A stretch of 64,000 bases of DNA, from contig QXPY01000011.1 in NCBI GenBank assembly GCA_003583745.1, positions 124,001-188,000 on the forward strand, written 5' to 3'. Below the pieces are notes generated by a model. The model was not told the origin of the DNA and did not search any database. It saw nothing but the letters and a program-made list of their open reading frames with translations. This DNA comes from Rhodocyclales bacterium GT-UBC. GTDB lineage: Bacteria > Pseudomonadota > Gammaproteobacteria > Burkholderiales > Rhodocyclaceae. Within the stretch, counting starts at the first letter, position 1, and each line of letters opens with the position of its first letter. The position numbers were made by a program, and so were the translations under genes. Shown piece after piece: positions 49,066 to 58,411 of this stretch.

Positions 49066-51420
49066 ATGTTCAACAACCTTATCCCTCTGCTCGGGTGCGC
49101 CGCCCTGGCGGCTTTGGTCGGGTTGATCGTCATCCGGCCCTTGCGCCGGGCGGTGATCAGCCGGCCGCTTTTTTCCACTTACCGCAAGGTTCTGCCGCAG
49201 ATGTCCGATACCGAGCGCGACGCGCTCGAAGCCGGTACCGTCTGGTGGGAAGGCGAGCTGTTCCGCGGCAAGCCGGACTGGCAGAAGCTGCACGCCTACC
49301 CGGTGCCCAAGCTGACTGCGGAAGAGCAATCCTTTCTCGACAACGAGTGCGAGGAAGCCTGTCGCTTGGTCGACGACTGGAAGGTGACCCACGAGCTCTA
49401 CGACCTGCCGACCGAAGCCTGGCGCTACATCAAGGACAAGGGTTTCCTCGGCATGATCATTCCGAAGAAGTACGGCGGTCTGGAATTCTCTGCCTACGCC
49501 CACTCGCAAGTGGTGACCAAGTTGTCGACGCGGTCGTCGGCGCTGTCGGTGTCGGTCATGGTGCCGAACTCGCTCGGCCCGGCCGAATTGTTGCTGCACT
49601 ACGGTACTGACGAACAAAAAAATCATTACCTGCCGCGCCTGGCCAAGGGCATCGAGGTGCCGGCCTTTGCGCTGACCAGCCCGTGGGCCGGTTCGGATGC
49701 CGCTTCCATTCCCGATGCCGGCGTTGTCTGCAAGGGCATCTACCAGGGCAAGGAAGTGCTGGGCATGCGGGTCAGCTGGGACAAGCGTTACATCACGCTG
49801 GCCCCGGTATGCACCGTGTTCGGCCTGGCTTTCCATCTCTACGATCCGGACGGCCTGCTCGGCAACAAGAAGCACATCGGTATCACCTGTGCGCTGGTTC
49901 CCTACGATCATCCGGGCGTCGATACCGGTCGCCGCCATTTCCCGCTCAACGCCATGTTCATGAACGGGCCGACGCGCGGCAAGGAAGTCTTCATGCCGCT
50001 CGATTTCATCATCGGCGGTCCGAAGATGGCGGGGCAGGGCTGGCGCATGCTGATGGAGTGCCTGGCGGCCGGACGTTCGATCTCGCTGCCTTCGTCGAAC
50101 ACCGGCATGGCGCAGATGACGGCACGCGCCGTCGGCGGCTATGCCCGCGTCCGCAGTCAGTTCAAGATGGCGGTCGGCAAGTTCGAAGGGGTCGAGGAAG
50201 CATTGACCCGCATCGGCGCCTACACCTACATGATGGATGCAGTGCGCAAGATGACGGCCGGTGCGGTCGATCTCGGCGAAAAGCCGTCGGTGGTCTCGGC
50301 CATCGCCAAGTACCACGTCACCGAGCGGGCTCGCCAGGTGGTCAATGACGGCATGGACGTGATCGGCGGCAAGGGCATTTGCCTTGGCCCGTCCAACTTC
50401 CTCGGCCGCGCCTACCAGCAGGTGCCTATCGGCATCACCGTCGAGGGGGCCAATATCCTGACCCGTTCGCTGATCATCTTCGGGCAGGGTGCGATTCGCT
50501 GCCATCCCTTCCTGCTCGCCGAAATGCAGGCGGCGCAGAACCCGGATGTAAAGCAGGGGCTGGTCGCTTTCGACAAGGCGCTGTTCGGCCATATCGGTTT
50601 CACCATCAAGAACGGCTTCCGCGCCCTTTGGCTGGGCATGACCGGTTCGCATTTCGCTGGCGTCAGTGTCGATACGGCGCCGGAAATGAAGCGTTACTAC
50701 CAGCAACTGACCCGCTTCTCGGCCGCCTTCGCTTTCATGGCCGATATCTCGCTGCTGGTGCTCGGCGGCAGCGTCAAGCGCCGGGAGAAGTTGTCGGCCC
50801 GTCTCGGCGACATCCTGGCCCAGATGTACCTGATTTCCTGCACGCTGAAGCGCTACGAGGAAGAAGGCCGCAAGGCTGAGGATGCGCCGCTCGCTCACTG
50901 GGCGATCTGGGACGCCATGTACAAGGCTCAGGAGGCGTTCGATGGCGTGATCGCCAATTTCCCGGTCCGTTTCATTGCCGCCTTCCTGCATCGTTCCATC
51001 TTCCCCTGGGGTCATCCGTATGTCGTGCCGTCGGATGACGTCGGGCACCAGGTTGCCAAGCTGCTGATCGCGCCGTCGGCGACGCGGGATCGCCTGACCG
51101 CCGAATGCTTCCTGCCGCTGACCGAGAACGAGCCGGTCGGAGCCATCGAACTGGCCCTGAAGGCGACATTGGAAGCCGAAGGCATCGAGGCCAAGATTCG
51201 CAACGCCGAGAAAGAAGGCCGTTTCGAAGCCAATCCGCTGGCCAATGTCCGCGATATCGCTATCGTTGCTTTCGAAACCGGGGTGATCAACGCAGCCGAG
51301 TACGAAGTGATGAAGCGGCGCAACCATCTGCGCGATATCGTCGTCCAGGTCGATGATTTTCCCTTCGACTACAACGTTGCGACCGCCAACAAGCCGGCCG
51401 AGTGCCGGAAGGCAGCCTGA
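49066..51420 (+). CDS. fadE: Acyl-CoA dehydrogenase FadE
   Basis: 784 residues from the ATG at 49066, 6 bp after GGAG; this is the large FadE form with an N-terminal membrane helix (residues ~5-25) and a C-terminal DUF1974 extension. The flavin/substrate core shows PKKYGGLEFSAYAHSQ and PAFALTSPWAGSDAASIPD, and YHVTERARQVVNDGMDVIGG in the helical domain. It performs the first oxidation of beta-oxidation, passing electrons to ETF or the quinone pool. The thiolase gene follows after 2 bp. Confidence 0.93.
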   Translation: MFNNLIPLLGCAALAALVGLIVIRPLRRAVISRPLFSTYRKVLPQMSDTERDALEAGTVWWEGELFRGKPDWQKLHAYPVPKLTAEEQSFLDNECEEACRLVDDWKVTHELYDLPTEAWRYIKDKGFLGMIIPKKYGGLEFSAYAHSQVVTKLSTRSSALSVSVMVPNSLGPAELLLHYGTDEQKNHYLPRLAKGIEVPAFALTSPWAGSDAASIPDAGVVCKGIYQGKEVLGMRVSWDKRYITLAPVCTVFGLAFHLYDPDGLLGNKKHIGITCALVPYDHPGVDTGRRHFPLNAMFMNGPTRGKEVFMPLDFIIGGPKMAGQGWRMLMECLAAGRSISLPSSNTGMAQMTARAVGGYARVRSQFKMAVGKFEGVEEALTRIGAYTYMMDAVRKMTAGAVDLGEKPSVVSAIAKYHVTERARQVVNDGMDVIGGKGICLGPSNFLGRAYQQVPIGITVEGANILTRSLIIFGQGAIRCHPFLLAEMQAAQNPDVKQGLVAFDKALFGHIGFTIKNGFRALWLGMTGSHFAGVSVDTAPEMKRYYQQLTRFSAAFAFMADISLLVLGGSVKRREKLSARLGDILAQMYLISCTLKRYEEEGRKAEDAPLAHWAIWDAMYKAQEAFDGVIANFPVRFIAAFLHRSIFPWGHPYVVPSDDVGHQVAKLLIAPSATRDRLTAECFLPLTENEPVGAIELALKATLEAEGIEAKIRNAEKEGRFEANPLANVRDIAIVAFETGVINAAEYEVMKRRNHLRDIVVQVDDFPFDYNVATANKPAECRKAA

Positions 51421-51422
51421 CG

Positions 51423-52712
51423 ATGAGCGGCCGAACCATCTACGTGGTGGACGGGGCGAGGACGCCCTTCCTCAAGGCGCAGAAAGGGCCGGGCGCGTTC
51501 GCCGCTTCCGACCTGGCCACCCAGGCCGGGCGCGCCCTGCTGCTGCGCCAGCCCTTCCTGCCCAGCGATCTCGATGAGGTGATCCTCGGCTGCGCGGCGC
51601 CTTCGCCGGATGAAACCAATATCGGCCGCATGGTGGCGCTGCGTCTCGGCTGCGGCCAGAAAGTGCCGGGCTGGACGGTGATGCGCAATTGCGCTTCCGG
51701 CATGCAGGCGATCGACTCGGCCATCGCCAACATCCAGTGCGGCCGTGCCGAGCTGGTGCTGGCCGGTGGCGTCGATGCACTCTCCCGGGCGCCCTTGCTC
51801 TACTCGGACACCATGGTGCGCTGGTTCGCCGGCATGATGGGCATGCGGACGGCCGGTCAGAAAATCGGCCATTTCCTCAAACTCAAGCCGGGGGCGCTGC
51901 TGTCGCCGGTGATCGGCCTGATGAAAGGCCTGACCGATCCGGTTGTCGGCCTGTTGATGGGGCAGACCGCCGAGAACCTGGCCTGGAAATTCGGCATCAG
52001 CCGCCAGCAGATGGATGAATTCGCCGTGCGTAGCCACCAGCGGGCGCTGGCCAGCCGGCAGGCCGGATATCTGGGCGAGATCGTGCCGGTGGTCGATGCG
52101 GCGGGCAATGTCTATGCCGAGGATGACGGCGTGCGGGCCGATGCCAGCATGGCCGGCATGGCCAAGCTGAAGCCGTTCTTCGACAAAAAATACGGCAACA
52201 TCACCGCCGCCAACAGTTCGCAGATTACCGACGGCGCCGCCTGGCTGATCCTGGCTTCGGAAGAGGCGGTCAAGAAATGGCAGCTCAAGCCGCTCGGCAA
52301 AATTGTGGACAGCCAGTGGTCCGGCCTCGATCCCGCCCAGATGGGGCTGGGGCCGGTCCATGCCTCGACGCCCATCCTGCAGCGCCACGGTCTGGGGCTT
52401 GATGACATCGATGCCTGGGAACTCAACGAAGCCTTTGCCGCCCAGGTACTGGGCTGTCAGGCGGCCTGGGAGTCGGACGAGTATTGCCGCGAGCAACTGG
52501 GGCTGTCCGGCGCTTTCGGCAGCATTCCCGATGATCGCCTCAACGTCGATGGTGGCGCCGTCTCGATCGGCCATCCCGTCGGCGCTTCCGGTGCCCGCAT
52601 CGTGCTGCACCTGCTGCACGTCCTGCGCCGCAAGCAGGCACAGCGCGGTGTCGCGACGATCTGCATTGGTGGCGGCCTGGGCGGTGCGATGCTGGTCGAG
52701 GCCTTGCACTGA
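51423..52712 (+). CDS. fadI: Acetyl-CoA C-acyltransferase (FadI-like thiolase)
   Basis: 429 residues. The nucleophile Cys90 lies in VMRNCASGMQA; WELNEAFAAQ and GHPVGASGARI carry the catalytic His; the C-terminal Cys is in CIGGGLGGAM. Length and an insertion after the first motif fit the FadI (trifunctional, longer) branch rather than PhaA. It releases acetyl-CoA in the last step of beta-oxidation. It is separated from the DegV gene by a single base. Confidence 0.9.
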   Translation: MSGRTIYVVDGARTPFLKAQKGPGAFAASDLATQAGRALLLRQPFLPSDLDEVILGCAAPSPDETNIGRMVALRLGCGQKVPGWTVMRNCASGMQAIDSAIANIQCGRAELVLAGGVDALSRAPLLYSDTMVRWFAGMMGMRTAGQKIGHFLKLKPGALLSPVIGLMKGLTDPVVGLLMGQTAENLAWKFGISRQQMDEFAVRSHQRALASRQAGYLGEIVPVVDAAGNVYAEDDGVRADASMAGMAKLKPFFDKKYGNITAANSSQITDGAAWLILASEEAVKKWQLKPLGKIVDSQWSGLDPAQMGLGPVHASTPILQRHGLGLDDIDAWELNEAFAAQVLGCQAAWESDEYCREQLGLSGAFGSIPDDRLNVDGGAVSIGHPVGASGARIVLHLLHVLRRKQAQRGVATICIGGGLGGAMLVEALH

Positions 52713-52713
52713 A

Positions 52714-53658
52714 ATGCGGATCGGCATCGTGGTCGACTCCGCCTGCGACCTTCCGCGCGATTTCCTCGACCAGAACGGCGTCCTGGTCATGCCGATCACC
52801 CTGCGTCTCGGCGAGCAGTTGATCGAGGATCGGCGCGATCCGGCTGAAACGCAGGCTTTCTATGCGCGTCAGCTGGACCGCAAGGGCGAGGACTTTGCCG
52901 AATCGATCCCCTATTCGGTACGACAGATCGAGCAATTGTTTCTCGAACGCCTGGTGCTGGATTACGACTACGTCTTCTGCCTGACCATCACCAGCACGCG
53001 CAGCCCGATCTTCGATCATGCCATACAGGCCTCCCGCGCCATCCTCACCCAGTACAAGGCGATCCGTCGGGAGGCCGGCGTACCGGAGCGCTTTGGGCTG
53101 GCGGTGTTGTCGACGCGCAATCTGTTCACCGGCCAGGCCATTCCGGTGGCCGAAGCGGTGCGGCTGATCCGCCTGGGCGGTTCACCGAGCGAGATCGGTG
53201 CGCGGTTGCGCCAGTTGATCGAGCAGACGCACACCTACCTGGTCCCGGCCGATCTTTTCCATATCTACAAACGCGCTTCCAAGAAGGGCGACACCAGCCT
53301 CGGGTGGGGCGCCTACACGCTGGGCTCATGGCTCGACGTCAAGCCGATCCTGCATTGCCATCGCGATGTGACCAGCACGGTCGGCAAAGTGCGCGGCTTC
53401 AATGCCGGTGTCGAACACCTGTGCGAGCGGGCCAGCCAGCGCATCCAGGCCGGTATCGAGGCGCCCAGCGTCTGCATCAGCTACGGTGGCGACCTGTCCC
53501 GGGTGGCGGTTCTGCCCGGGCATGCCCGACTGGCCAAGGTGGCCGAGGATAACGGCGTGCAATTGCTGCTCGCGCCGATGAGCAAGACGGCGGCGGTGAA
53601 CGTCGGACCGGGCGCCTTCTCGATCGCTTTCGCAGCGGCTAAACACAGCCTGCATTAA
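52714..53658 (+). CDS. DegV-family fatty-acid-binding protein
   Basis: 314 residues. The DegV fold is recognisable from IGIVVDSACDLPRDFLDQNG at the start, LTITSTRSPIFDHA, and the later KPILHCHRDVT and GPGAFSIAFA ends. In Firmicutes, DegV proteins (FakB) bind a fatty acid for phosphorylation by the FakA kinase. Here the gene sits inside a beta-oxidation operon, 1 bp after the thiolase and 9 bp before the fadJ-like gene. No FakA-type (DAK) gene is in the window, so its role is probably lipid carriage or sensing rather than phosphorylation. Confidence 0.87.
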   Translation: MRIGIVVDSACDLPRDFLDQNGVLVMPITLRLGEQLIEDRRDPAETQAFYARQLDRKGEDFAESIPYSVRQIEQLFLERLVLDYDYVFCLTITSTRSPIFDHAIQASRAILTQYKAIRREAGVPERFGLAVLSTRNLFTGQAIPVAEAVRLIRLGGSPSEIGARLRQLIEQTHTYLVPADLFHIYKRASKKGDTSLGWGAYTLGSWLDVKPILHCHRDVTSTVGKVRGFNAGVEHLCERASQRIQAGIEAPSVCISYGGDLSRVAVLPGHARLAKVAEDNGVQLLLAPMSKTAAVNVGPGAFSIAFAAAKHSLH

Positions 53659-53667
53659 GGAAAAACG

Positions 53668-55581
53668 ATGAATCTGAATTTGCAACACTGGCGCGTGAAT
53701 CTGGATGCCGAAGGCGTCGCCACCGCCATCCTCGACAAGGCGGGCGAATCCGCCAACTCCCTTTCGGCCGCCGTGCTGGCCGAGCTCGGCCTGATCCTCG
53801 ATGCCTTCGAACGGCAAGCGCCAAAAGGGCTGATCTTCCAGTCCGGCAAGGAGGCCGGCTTTATCGCCGGGGCGGATATCCAGGAATTCACCCAGCTCGA
53901 TACGGCGGAGAAAGGCCGGGCCTTGGTCGAGCGGGGCTGGAGCCTGTTCAACCGGCTGGCGGCGGTCCGCTATCCGACCCTGGCCGTGGTGCGCGGCCAT
54001 TGCCTCGGCGGTGGTCTGGAACTGGCGCTGGCCTGCCGCTATCTGTTGGCCGTCGACGAGCCGGGCACCAAGATGGGGCTGCCGGAAGTGATGCTCGGCA
54101 TCTTCCCGGGCTGGGGCGGCATGTTGCGCCTGCCGCAACGGGTCGGCCCGGCGGCGGCCCTCGACATGATGCTGACCGGCAAGACCATCGATGCCCGGCG
54201 CGCCAAACGCATGGGTCTGGCCGACGAATGCGTGCCGCCGCGGGTCATGGCACCGGCGGCGCGGCAATTGCTGCTTTCCGGCCAGCCCCGGCGCGCCTTG
54301 CCGGCTCTGCAGCGCCTGCTTAACGGGCCGCTCAAGGCGGTCGTGGCCAGCGGCGCCCGCAAGCAGGTGGTCAAAAAGGCGCGGCCGCAGCATTACCCGG
54401 CGCCGTACGCCATCATCGATCTGTGGCAAAAGCACAATGGCAATGCGCTGGCCGCACCGGAGGTCATTGACCGCATCATCAGTTCGCCGACGGCGCGCAA
54501 TCTGGTTCGGGTGTTTTATTTGCAGGAGCGCCTGAAATCTTTCGGCAAGGCATCGAGTTTCAAGGCGCAGCGCGTGCATGTGATCGGCGCCGGGGTGATG
54601 GGGGGCGATATTGCCGCCTGGTGCGCCCTGCGCGGCATGACGGTAACGCTGCAGGACCAGAGCCTGGAGCGCATGGTGCCGGCGCTGCAACGGGCCCAGA
54701 AGCTGTTTGCCAAGCGCCTGCGCGATCCCTTACTGGCCAGGGCGGCGGCAGATCGCCTGATACCCGACGTGAACGGCGATGGCGTGCCGCATGCCGACGT
54801 GATCATCGAAGCCATCTTCGAGGATGTTGCGGCCAAGCATGCCTTGTTCAAGGCTCTGGAGCCGCGCCTGAAGGCCGGGGCGGTGCTGGCGACCAACACC
54901 TCCAGCCTGAAACTGGAAGACCTGCGCACCGTGCTGCAGCGGCCGGAGCGCCTGGTTGGCATCCATTTCTTCAACCCGGTGGCGATGATGCCGCTGGTCG
55001 AAGTCATCCAGGCCGAGGGCGCCGATCCGGGCGCGGTCGAAGCCGCCTGCGCCTTTGTCCGTCAGATCGACAAGCTGCCGCTGCCGGTGCGCAGCACACC
55101 GGGCTTCCTGGTCAACGCCGTGCTCGCGCCGTACATGCTGGCAGCGATGCGGGCGGTGGATGAGGGCGTTTCCGCCGAGACGGTCGATGAGGCGATGCTG
55201 GCGTTCGGCATGCCGATGGGGCCGATCGAACTGGTCGATACCGTCGGCCTCGACATCGCGATGGCGGCCGGCAAACAACTGGCCGGTGGGGCCGATGCGC
55301 CGCGCTGCCTGATCAGTCGGGTCGAGCACAACCAGTTGGGCAAGAAATCCGGCCAGGGCTTTTATGCCTGGCGCGATGGCAAGCCGACCAAGGGGGCGGC
55401 GGCCAGCGTTCCGCCCGGTCTGGCCGAGCGTCTGGCCGAGCCCTTGATTGATCGGGTCGAGCAATTGCTGGCGGAAAAGGTGGTCGCGGACGCCGATCTG
55501 GCCGATGCCGGCGTAATTTTTGGCACCGGCTTTGCACCCTTTACCGGCGGGCCACTCAACTTTCGCCACAGCCAGGCGTGA
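53668..55581 (+). CDS. fadJ: Enoyl-CoA hydratase / 3-hydroxyacyl-CoA dehydrogenase fusion
   Basis: 637 residues, about 80 shorter than E. coli FadB/FadJ. The hydratase half has FIAGADIQEFTQL and GHCLGGGLELALACRYLL (oxyanion hole), followed by the dehydrogenase half with VHVIGAGVMGGDIAAWCAL, NTSSLKLEDL and GIHFFNPVAMMPLVEV (catalytic His). It hydrates enoyl-CoA and oxidises the product with NAD+. It ends the TetR-fadE-thiolase-degV run; fadL follows after 133 bp with its own control region. Confidence 0.9.
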   Translation: MNLNLQHWRVNLDAEGVATAILDKAGESANSLSAAVLAELGLILDAFERQAPKGLIFQSGKEAGFIAGADIQEFTQLDTAEKGRALVERGWSLFNRLAAVRYPTLAVVRGHCLGGGLELALACRYLLAVDEPGTKMGLPEVMLGIFPGWGGMLRLPQRVGPAAALDMMLTGKTIDARRAKRMGLADECVPPRVMAPAARQLLLSGQPRRALPALQRLLNGPLKAVVASGARKQVVKKARPQHYPAPYAIIDLWQKHNGNALAAPEVIDRIISSPTARNLVRVFYLQERLKSFGKASSFKAQRVHVIGAGVMGGDIAAWCALRGMTVTLQDQSLERMVPALQRAQKLFAKRLRDPLLARAAADRLIPDVNGDGVPHADVIIEAIFEDVAAKHALFKALEPRLKAGAVLATNTSSLKLEDLRTVLQRPERLVGIHFFNPVAMMPLVEVIQAEGADPGAVEAACAFVRQIDKLPLPVRSTPGFLVNAVLAPYMLAAMRAVDEGVSAETVDEAMLAFGMPMGPIELVDTVGLDIAMAAGKQLAGGADAPRCLISRVEHNQLGKKSGQGFYAWRDGKPTKGAAASVPPGLAERLAEPLIDRVEQLLAEKVVADADLADAGVIFGTGFAPFTGGPLNFRHSQA

Positions 55582-55623
55582 GCTTGTTGTGAATTTCCAA
55601 CACTGATGTAATTTTTTGTAAGT

Positions 55624-55649
55624 CAAACACGGTTTCAAACGCCTGTTTG
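55624..55649. promoter_or_regulatory. Two overlapping PsrA-type boxes upstream of fadL
   Basis: CAAAC-ACG-GTTTC (55624-55636) and CAAAC-GCCT-GTTTG (55636-55649) both satisfy the published PsrA consensus (G/C)AAAC-N2-4-GTTT(G/C). They lie 66-91 bp before the fadL ATG and match the operator at 48309. Confidence 0.75.
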
Positions 55650-55714
55650 AGATTTAATCGCAGCAGAAGTACCGGGAATCATTCCCAACATAATCAAAAC
55701 CTGGAGACAAACCA

Positions 55715-57019
55715 ATGCAAGAAAAAATTACCCTTCGCCTGATTCCGGCGCTGATCGCGGTTGCATTTTCCGGTACTGCTTCGGCCGCCGGTTTCCAACT
55801 GCTGGAACAGAACGGCAGCGGTCTGGGCAACGCCTACGCCGGTTCGGCTGCGGTCGCAGAAAATGCCAGTACGGTGTACTTCAATCCGGCCGGCATGACC
55901 CAGTTGCAGGATCGCGAAGTCTCGCTGGGTGGCGCGGTGATCAAGACCAGCTACCAGTTCAACAATAGCGGCTCGTCTACCGGTGTGTTGTCCGGCGACA
56001 ACAACGGCGGTGTTCTCGGCTTCATTCCGAATGCCTACATGTCCTGGGCCTTGACCAAGGATATCTACCTTGGCTTCGGTATCGGCGCCCCCTTCGGGCT
56101 AAAGAGCGAATACGACCATCCCTGGACGGGGGCGGCGCAGTCGGTGATGTTTGAAATCAAGACCATCAACCTGAATCCGTCCATCGCCTGGCGTGCGACA
56201 GAGTGGGTATCGCTCGGTTTTGGCCTCAATTACCAGCGCCTCGAAGCCGAATACGTCCGCGCCGTCGCGGTCACCAGCAGCGCCCTGGCCAATTCGAAGG
56301 CAACCCTGAACCTGACCGATAGCGGTTCCTGGGGCTGGAATGCCGGTGCCTTGTTTACGCTTTCGCCGGCAACCAAGGTCGGTGTTTCTTACCGCTCGGC
56401 GATCAAGCACGATCTGGATGGTGATGTCGGCATCAGCGGGCCGGCGGCGACCGCCCTCAATGCCGGTGGCGCTTCCAGCTCGACCAAGGCCAGCGTCAAA
56501 TTGCCTGATACCTTCATCCTGAGTGCCACCCACAAGCTGAACAACGACTGGGAGTTGCTGGGCGATGTCTCCTGGACCGGCTGGAGCTCCATTCCGAAGA
56601 TCGACATCATCCGCACCTCAGGCATTGCCAACGGGACGACGGCACAGACCCTGCATACCGACTTCCGCGATACCTGGCGTTTTGCCGTCGGTGCCAACTA
56701 TCGCCTGAACGATCAGTGGAAGCTCAAGATGGGTATTGCCTACGACGAGTCGCCAGTCAAGGACCCGAGCACCCGCCTGGTTTCCCTGCCGGATAACAAC
56801 CGCACCTGGTTCAGTCTGGGTACCCAATGGAAGCCGAGCAAGACGATGACCGTCGATATCGGCGGTGCCTATCTGTACGTCAAGGACTCCGAGATCAACA
56901 ACAACCAGAGCGTAACGGTGACCAGTTCAGCCACGGCGGCCCAGAATCGCGGTACGGTCAAGGGGACCTACGAGGACAGCGCCTGGATTCTCGGCGCCCA
57001 GTTGTCGCTGGCTTTCTGA
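55715..57019 (+). CDS. fadL: Long-chain fatty acid outer-membrane transporter FadL
   Basis: 434 residues with a Sec signal peptide (cleavage after TASA, about residue 24). The mature N-terminus AGFQLLEQNGSGLGNAYAG and the downstream NPAGMTQL form the FadL hatch; the rest is a beta-barrel with alternating aromatic strands ending in a terminal Phe (LSLAF). It brings hydrophobic substrates, probably long-chain fatty acids, across the outer membrane. PsrA-type boxes in front tie it to the regulator at 48343. Confidence 0.92.
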   Translation: MQEKITLRLIPALIAVAFSGTASAAGFQLLEQNGSGLGNAYAGSAAVAENASTVYFNPAGMTQLQDREVSLGGAVIKTSYQFNNSGSSTGVLSGDNNGGVLGFIPNAYMSWALTKDIYLGFGIGAPFGLKSEYDHPWTGAAQSVMFEIKTINLNPSIAWRATEWVSLGFGLNYQRLEAEYVRAVAVTSSALANSKATLNLTDSGSWGWNAGALFTLSPATKVGVSYRSAIKHDLDGDVGISGPAATALNAGGASSSTKASVKLPDTFILSATHKLNNDWELLGDVSWTGWSSIPKIDIIRTSGIANGTTAQTLHTDFRDTWRFAVGANYRLNDQWKLKMGIAYDESPVKDPSTRLVSLPDNNRTWFSLGTQWKPSKTMTVDIGGAYLYVKDSEINNNQSVTVTSSATAAQNRGTVKGTYEDSAWILGAQLSLAF

Positions 57020-57046
57020 TCGAATCCAATTTCCCTGCGTCATTTC

Positions 57047-57072
57047 AACCCCGGCTTGTCCGGGGTTTTTTT
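57047..57072. terminator. Terminator between fadL and the QseC-like kinase
   Basis: AACCCCGG pairs with CCGGGGTT around CTTGT, followed by seven T residues; the stop of the convergent kinase overlaps its end. Confidence 0.85.
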
Positions 57073-58411
57073 ATGACCGCGATTTGAGGGTGAAGGTGGC
57101 TTGCAGCCCGCTGCCCTTGATCGGCGAGGAAAGCGTCAACCGACCGCCATGCAGGTCGGCGATGCGGCTGACGATGGCCAGTCCGAGGCCGCTACCCGGC
57201 AGGTCCGTCTGGTTCAGGCGGTGGAAGCGGCGCAGGACTTGTTCCCGTTCTTCGGGCGGGATGCCGGGGCCGCTGTCGCAGACGCTGAGTTGGCAAAAGC
57301 CGTTTATTTCGCTGACTTCGATGCGTACCTCGCCGTTGCTCGGCGTATAGCGCACGGCATTGTCCACCAGGTTGCGAACCAGCACGCGCAGCCATTCACT
57401 CTGACCGGTAACCCAGGCCGGGGTACTGCCCGAGAAATCGAAATCGAGATTTTTCTCGAGAATCCGTGGGCCAATTTCAGCGCAGACTGCTTCGGTGATG
57501 GCGGCCAGATCGACGGCTTGCGGATCGGGCAGGGCCGACTCCGGGTCGAGCCTGGCCAGTTGCAGCATCTGATCAACCAGATGCGAGGCGCGGCTCAGGC
57601 CGCTCTGCAACTGGCCTAGCGAACGTTGCCGCTCATCGTCGTCACGGGCGCGCATGGCAACCTGCAACTGCGCCTGCAATGCAGCCAGTGGCGTGCGCAG
57701 TTCATGGGCGGCATCTGCGGTAAAGCGCCGCTCGCTTTCCAGGGCGGCTTCGACGCGTTGAAACAGACCGTTCAGGGCAAGCAGCATCGGGCGAATTTCT
57801 TCCGGCGCGGATACCGGTTCGAGCGCCTGCAATTGATGCGGGGCGCGACTGGCGATCTGGGTGGCAACTCCGCCCAGCGAAGCCAGACCGTGGCGCGTGG
57901 ACAGCCACACCCACAGGCCGATCATGGGCAGGCCAAAGAGTGCGGGCAGGAGCAGGCGCCAAGCAATGTGAGCGACCAGGTCATCGCGGATGTGGTGGTT
58001 CTCGCTGACTTGAACCTGCAGGCTGCGTTCGCTGTTCCATTGGCTGAAATAGCGCCAGTGTCCGTCGAAGCCGCGCGTCTCGGAGAAACCGTCCTCGTTG
58101 GTCAGCGGTTGTTCGGGCGCGTTGTGCGAGCGCATCAATAATTTTCCATCGTGGCGCCAGATCTGGAAGCGCAGGCGGCGCTGGTATTTGTGGGCGGCGT
58201 CGCCGAAGTCCTCGATATCGTGGTCGCGATCGTGGGCGGCGAGGGCGAGCAGGGTTTGGGCGGCCTGCGCCAACTGGGCGTCGAACAATTCATCGACTTC
58301 GTGATGGGCATCGGCGTAGCTGAAAACCATGGTCACCAGCCAGGCCGCCGCGACGCCGCCGAGCAACAGGCCGAGCAGGCGCCGGCGTAGCGAGAACCAG
58401 ACGGTATTCAC
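57071..58411 (-). CDS. Sensor histidine kinase, QseC/PmrB type
   Basis: 446 residues, starting at a GTG that overlaps the regulator stop (GTGA). Two membrane helices (~9-30 and ~165-187) flank a ~130-residue periplasmic domain. HisKA has FTADAAHELRTPLAALQ, and the ATPase shows RNLVDNAVRYTP, CDSGPGIPPEER and GSGLGLAIVSRIADLHGG. The periplasmic part has no recognised ligand motif. As last gene of the cytochrome operon it probably senses redox or respiratory conditions, an inference from context. Confidence 0.87.
   Translation of the reverse strand: MNTVWFSLRRRLLGLLLGGVAAAWLVTMVFSYADAHHEVDELFDAQLAQAAQTLLALAAHDRDHDIEDFGDAAHKYQRRLRFQIWRHDGKLLMRSHNAPEQPLTNEDGFSETRGFDGHWRYFSQWNSERSLQVQVSENHHIRDDLVAHIAWRLLLPALFGLPMIGLWVWLSTRHGLASLGGVATQIASRAPHQLQALEPVSAPEEIRPMLLALNGLFQRVEAALESERRFTADAAHELRTPLAALQAQLQVAMRARDDDERQRSLGQLQSGLSRASHLVDQMLQLARLDPESALPDPQAVDLAAITEAVCAEIGPRILEKNLDFDFSGSTPAWVTGQSEWLRVLVRNLVDNAVRYTPSNGEVRIEVSEINGFCQLSVCDSGPGIPPEEREQVLRRFHRLNQTDLPGSGLGLAIVSRIADLHGGRLTLSSPIKGSGLQATFTLKSRS

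Noticed and set aside
48328-51327. 999-codon open frame antisense to the TetR gene and fadE
   Set aside because: Striking length, but composition is that of a reverse-strand shadow and both plus-strand genes are clear with operators and ribosome sites.
52303-52713. Upstream extension of the DegV frame
   Set aside because: It overlaps the thiolase gene; DegV homology begins at the ATG at 52714.
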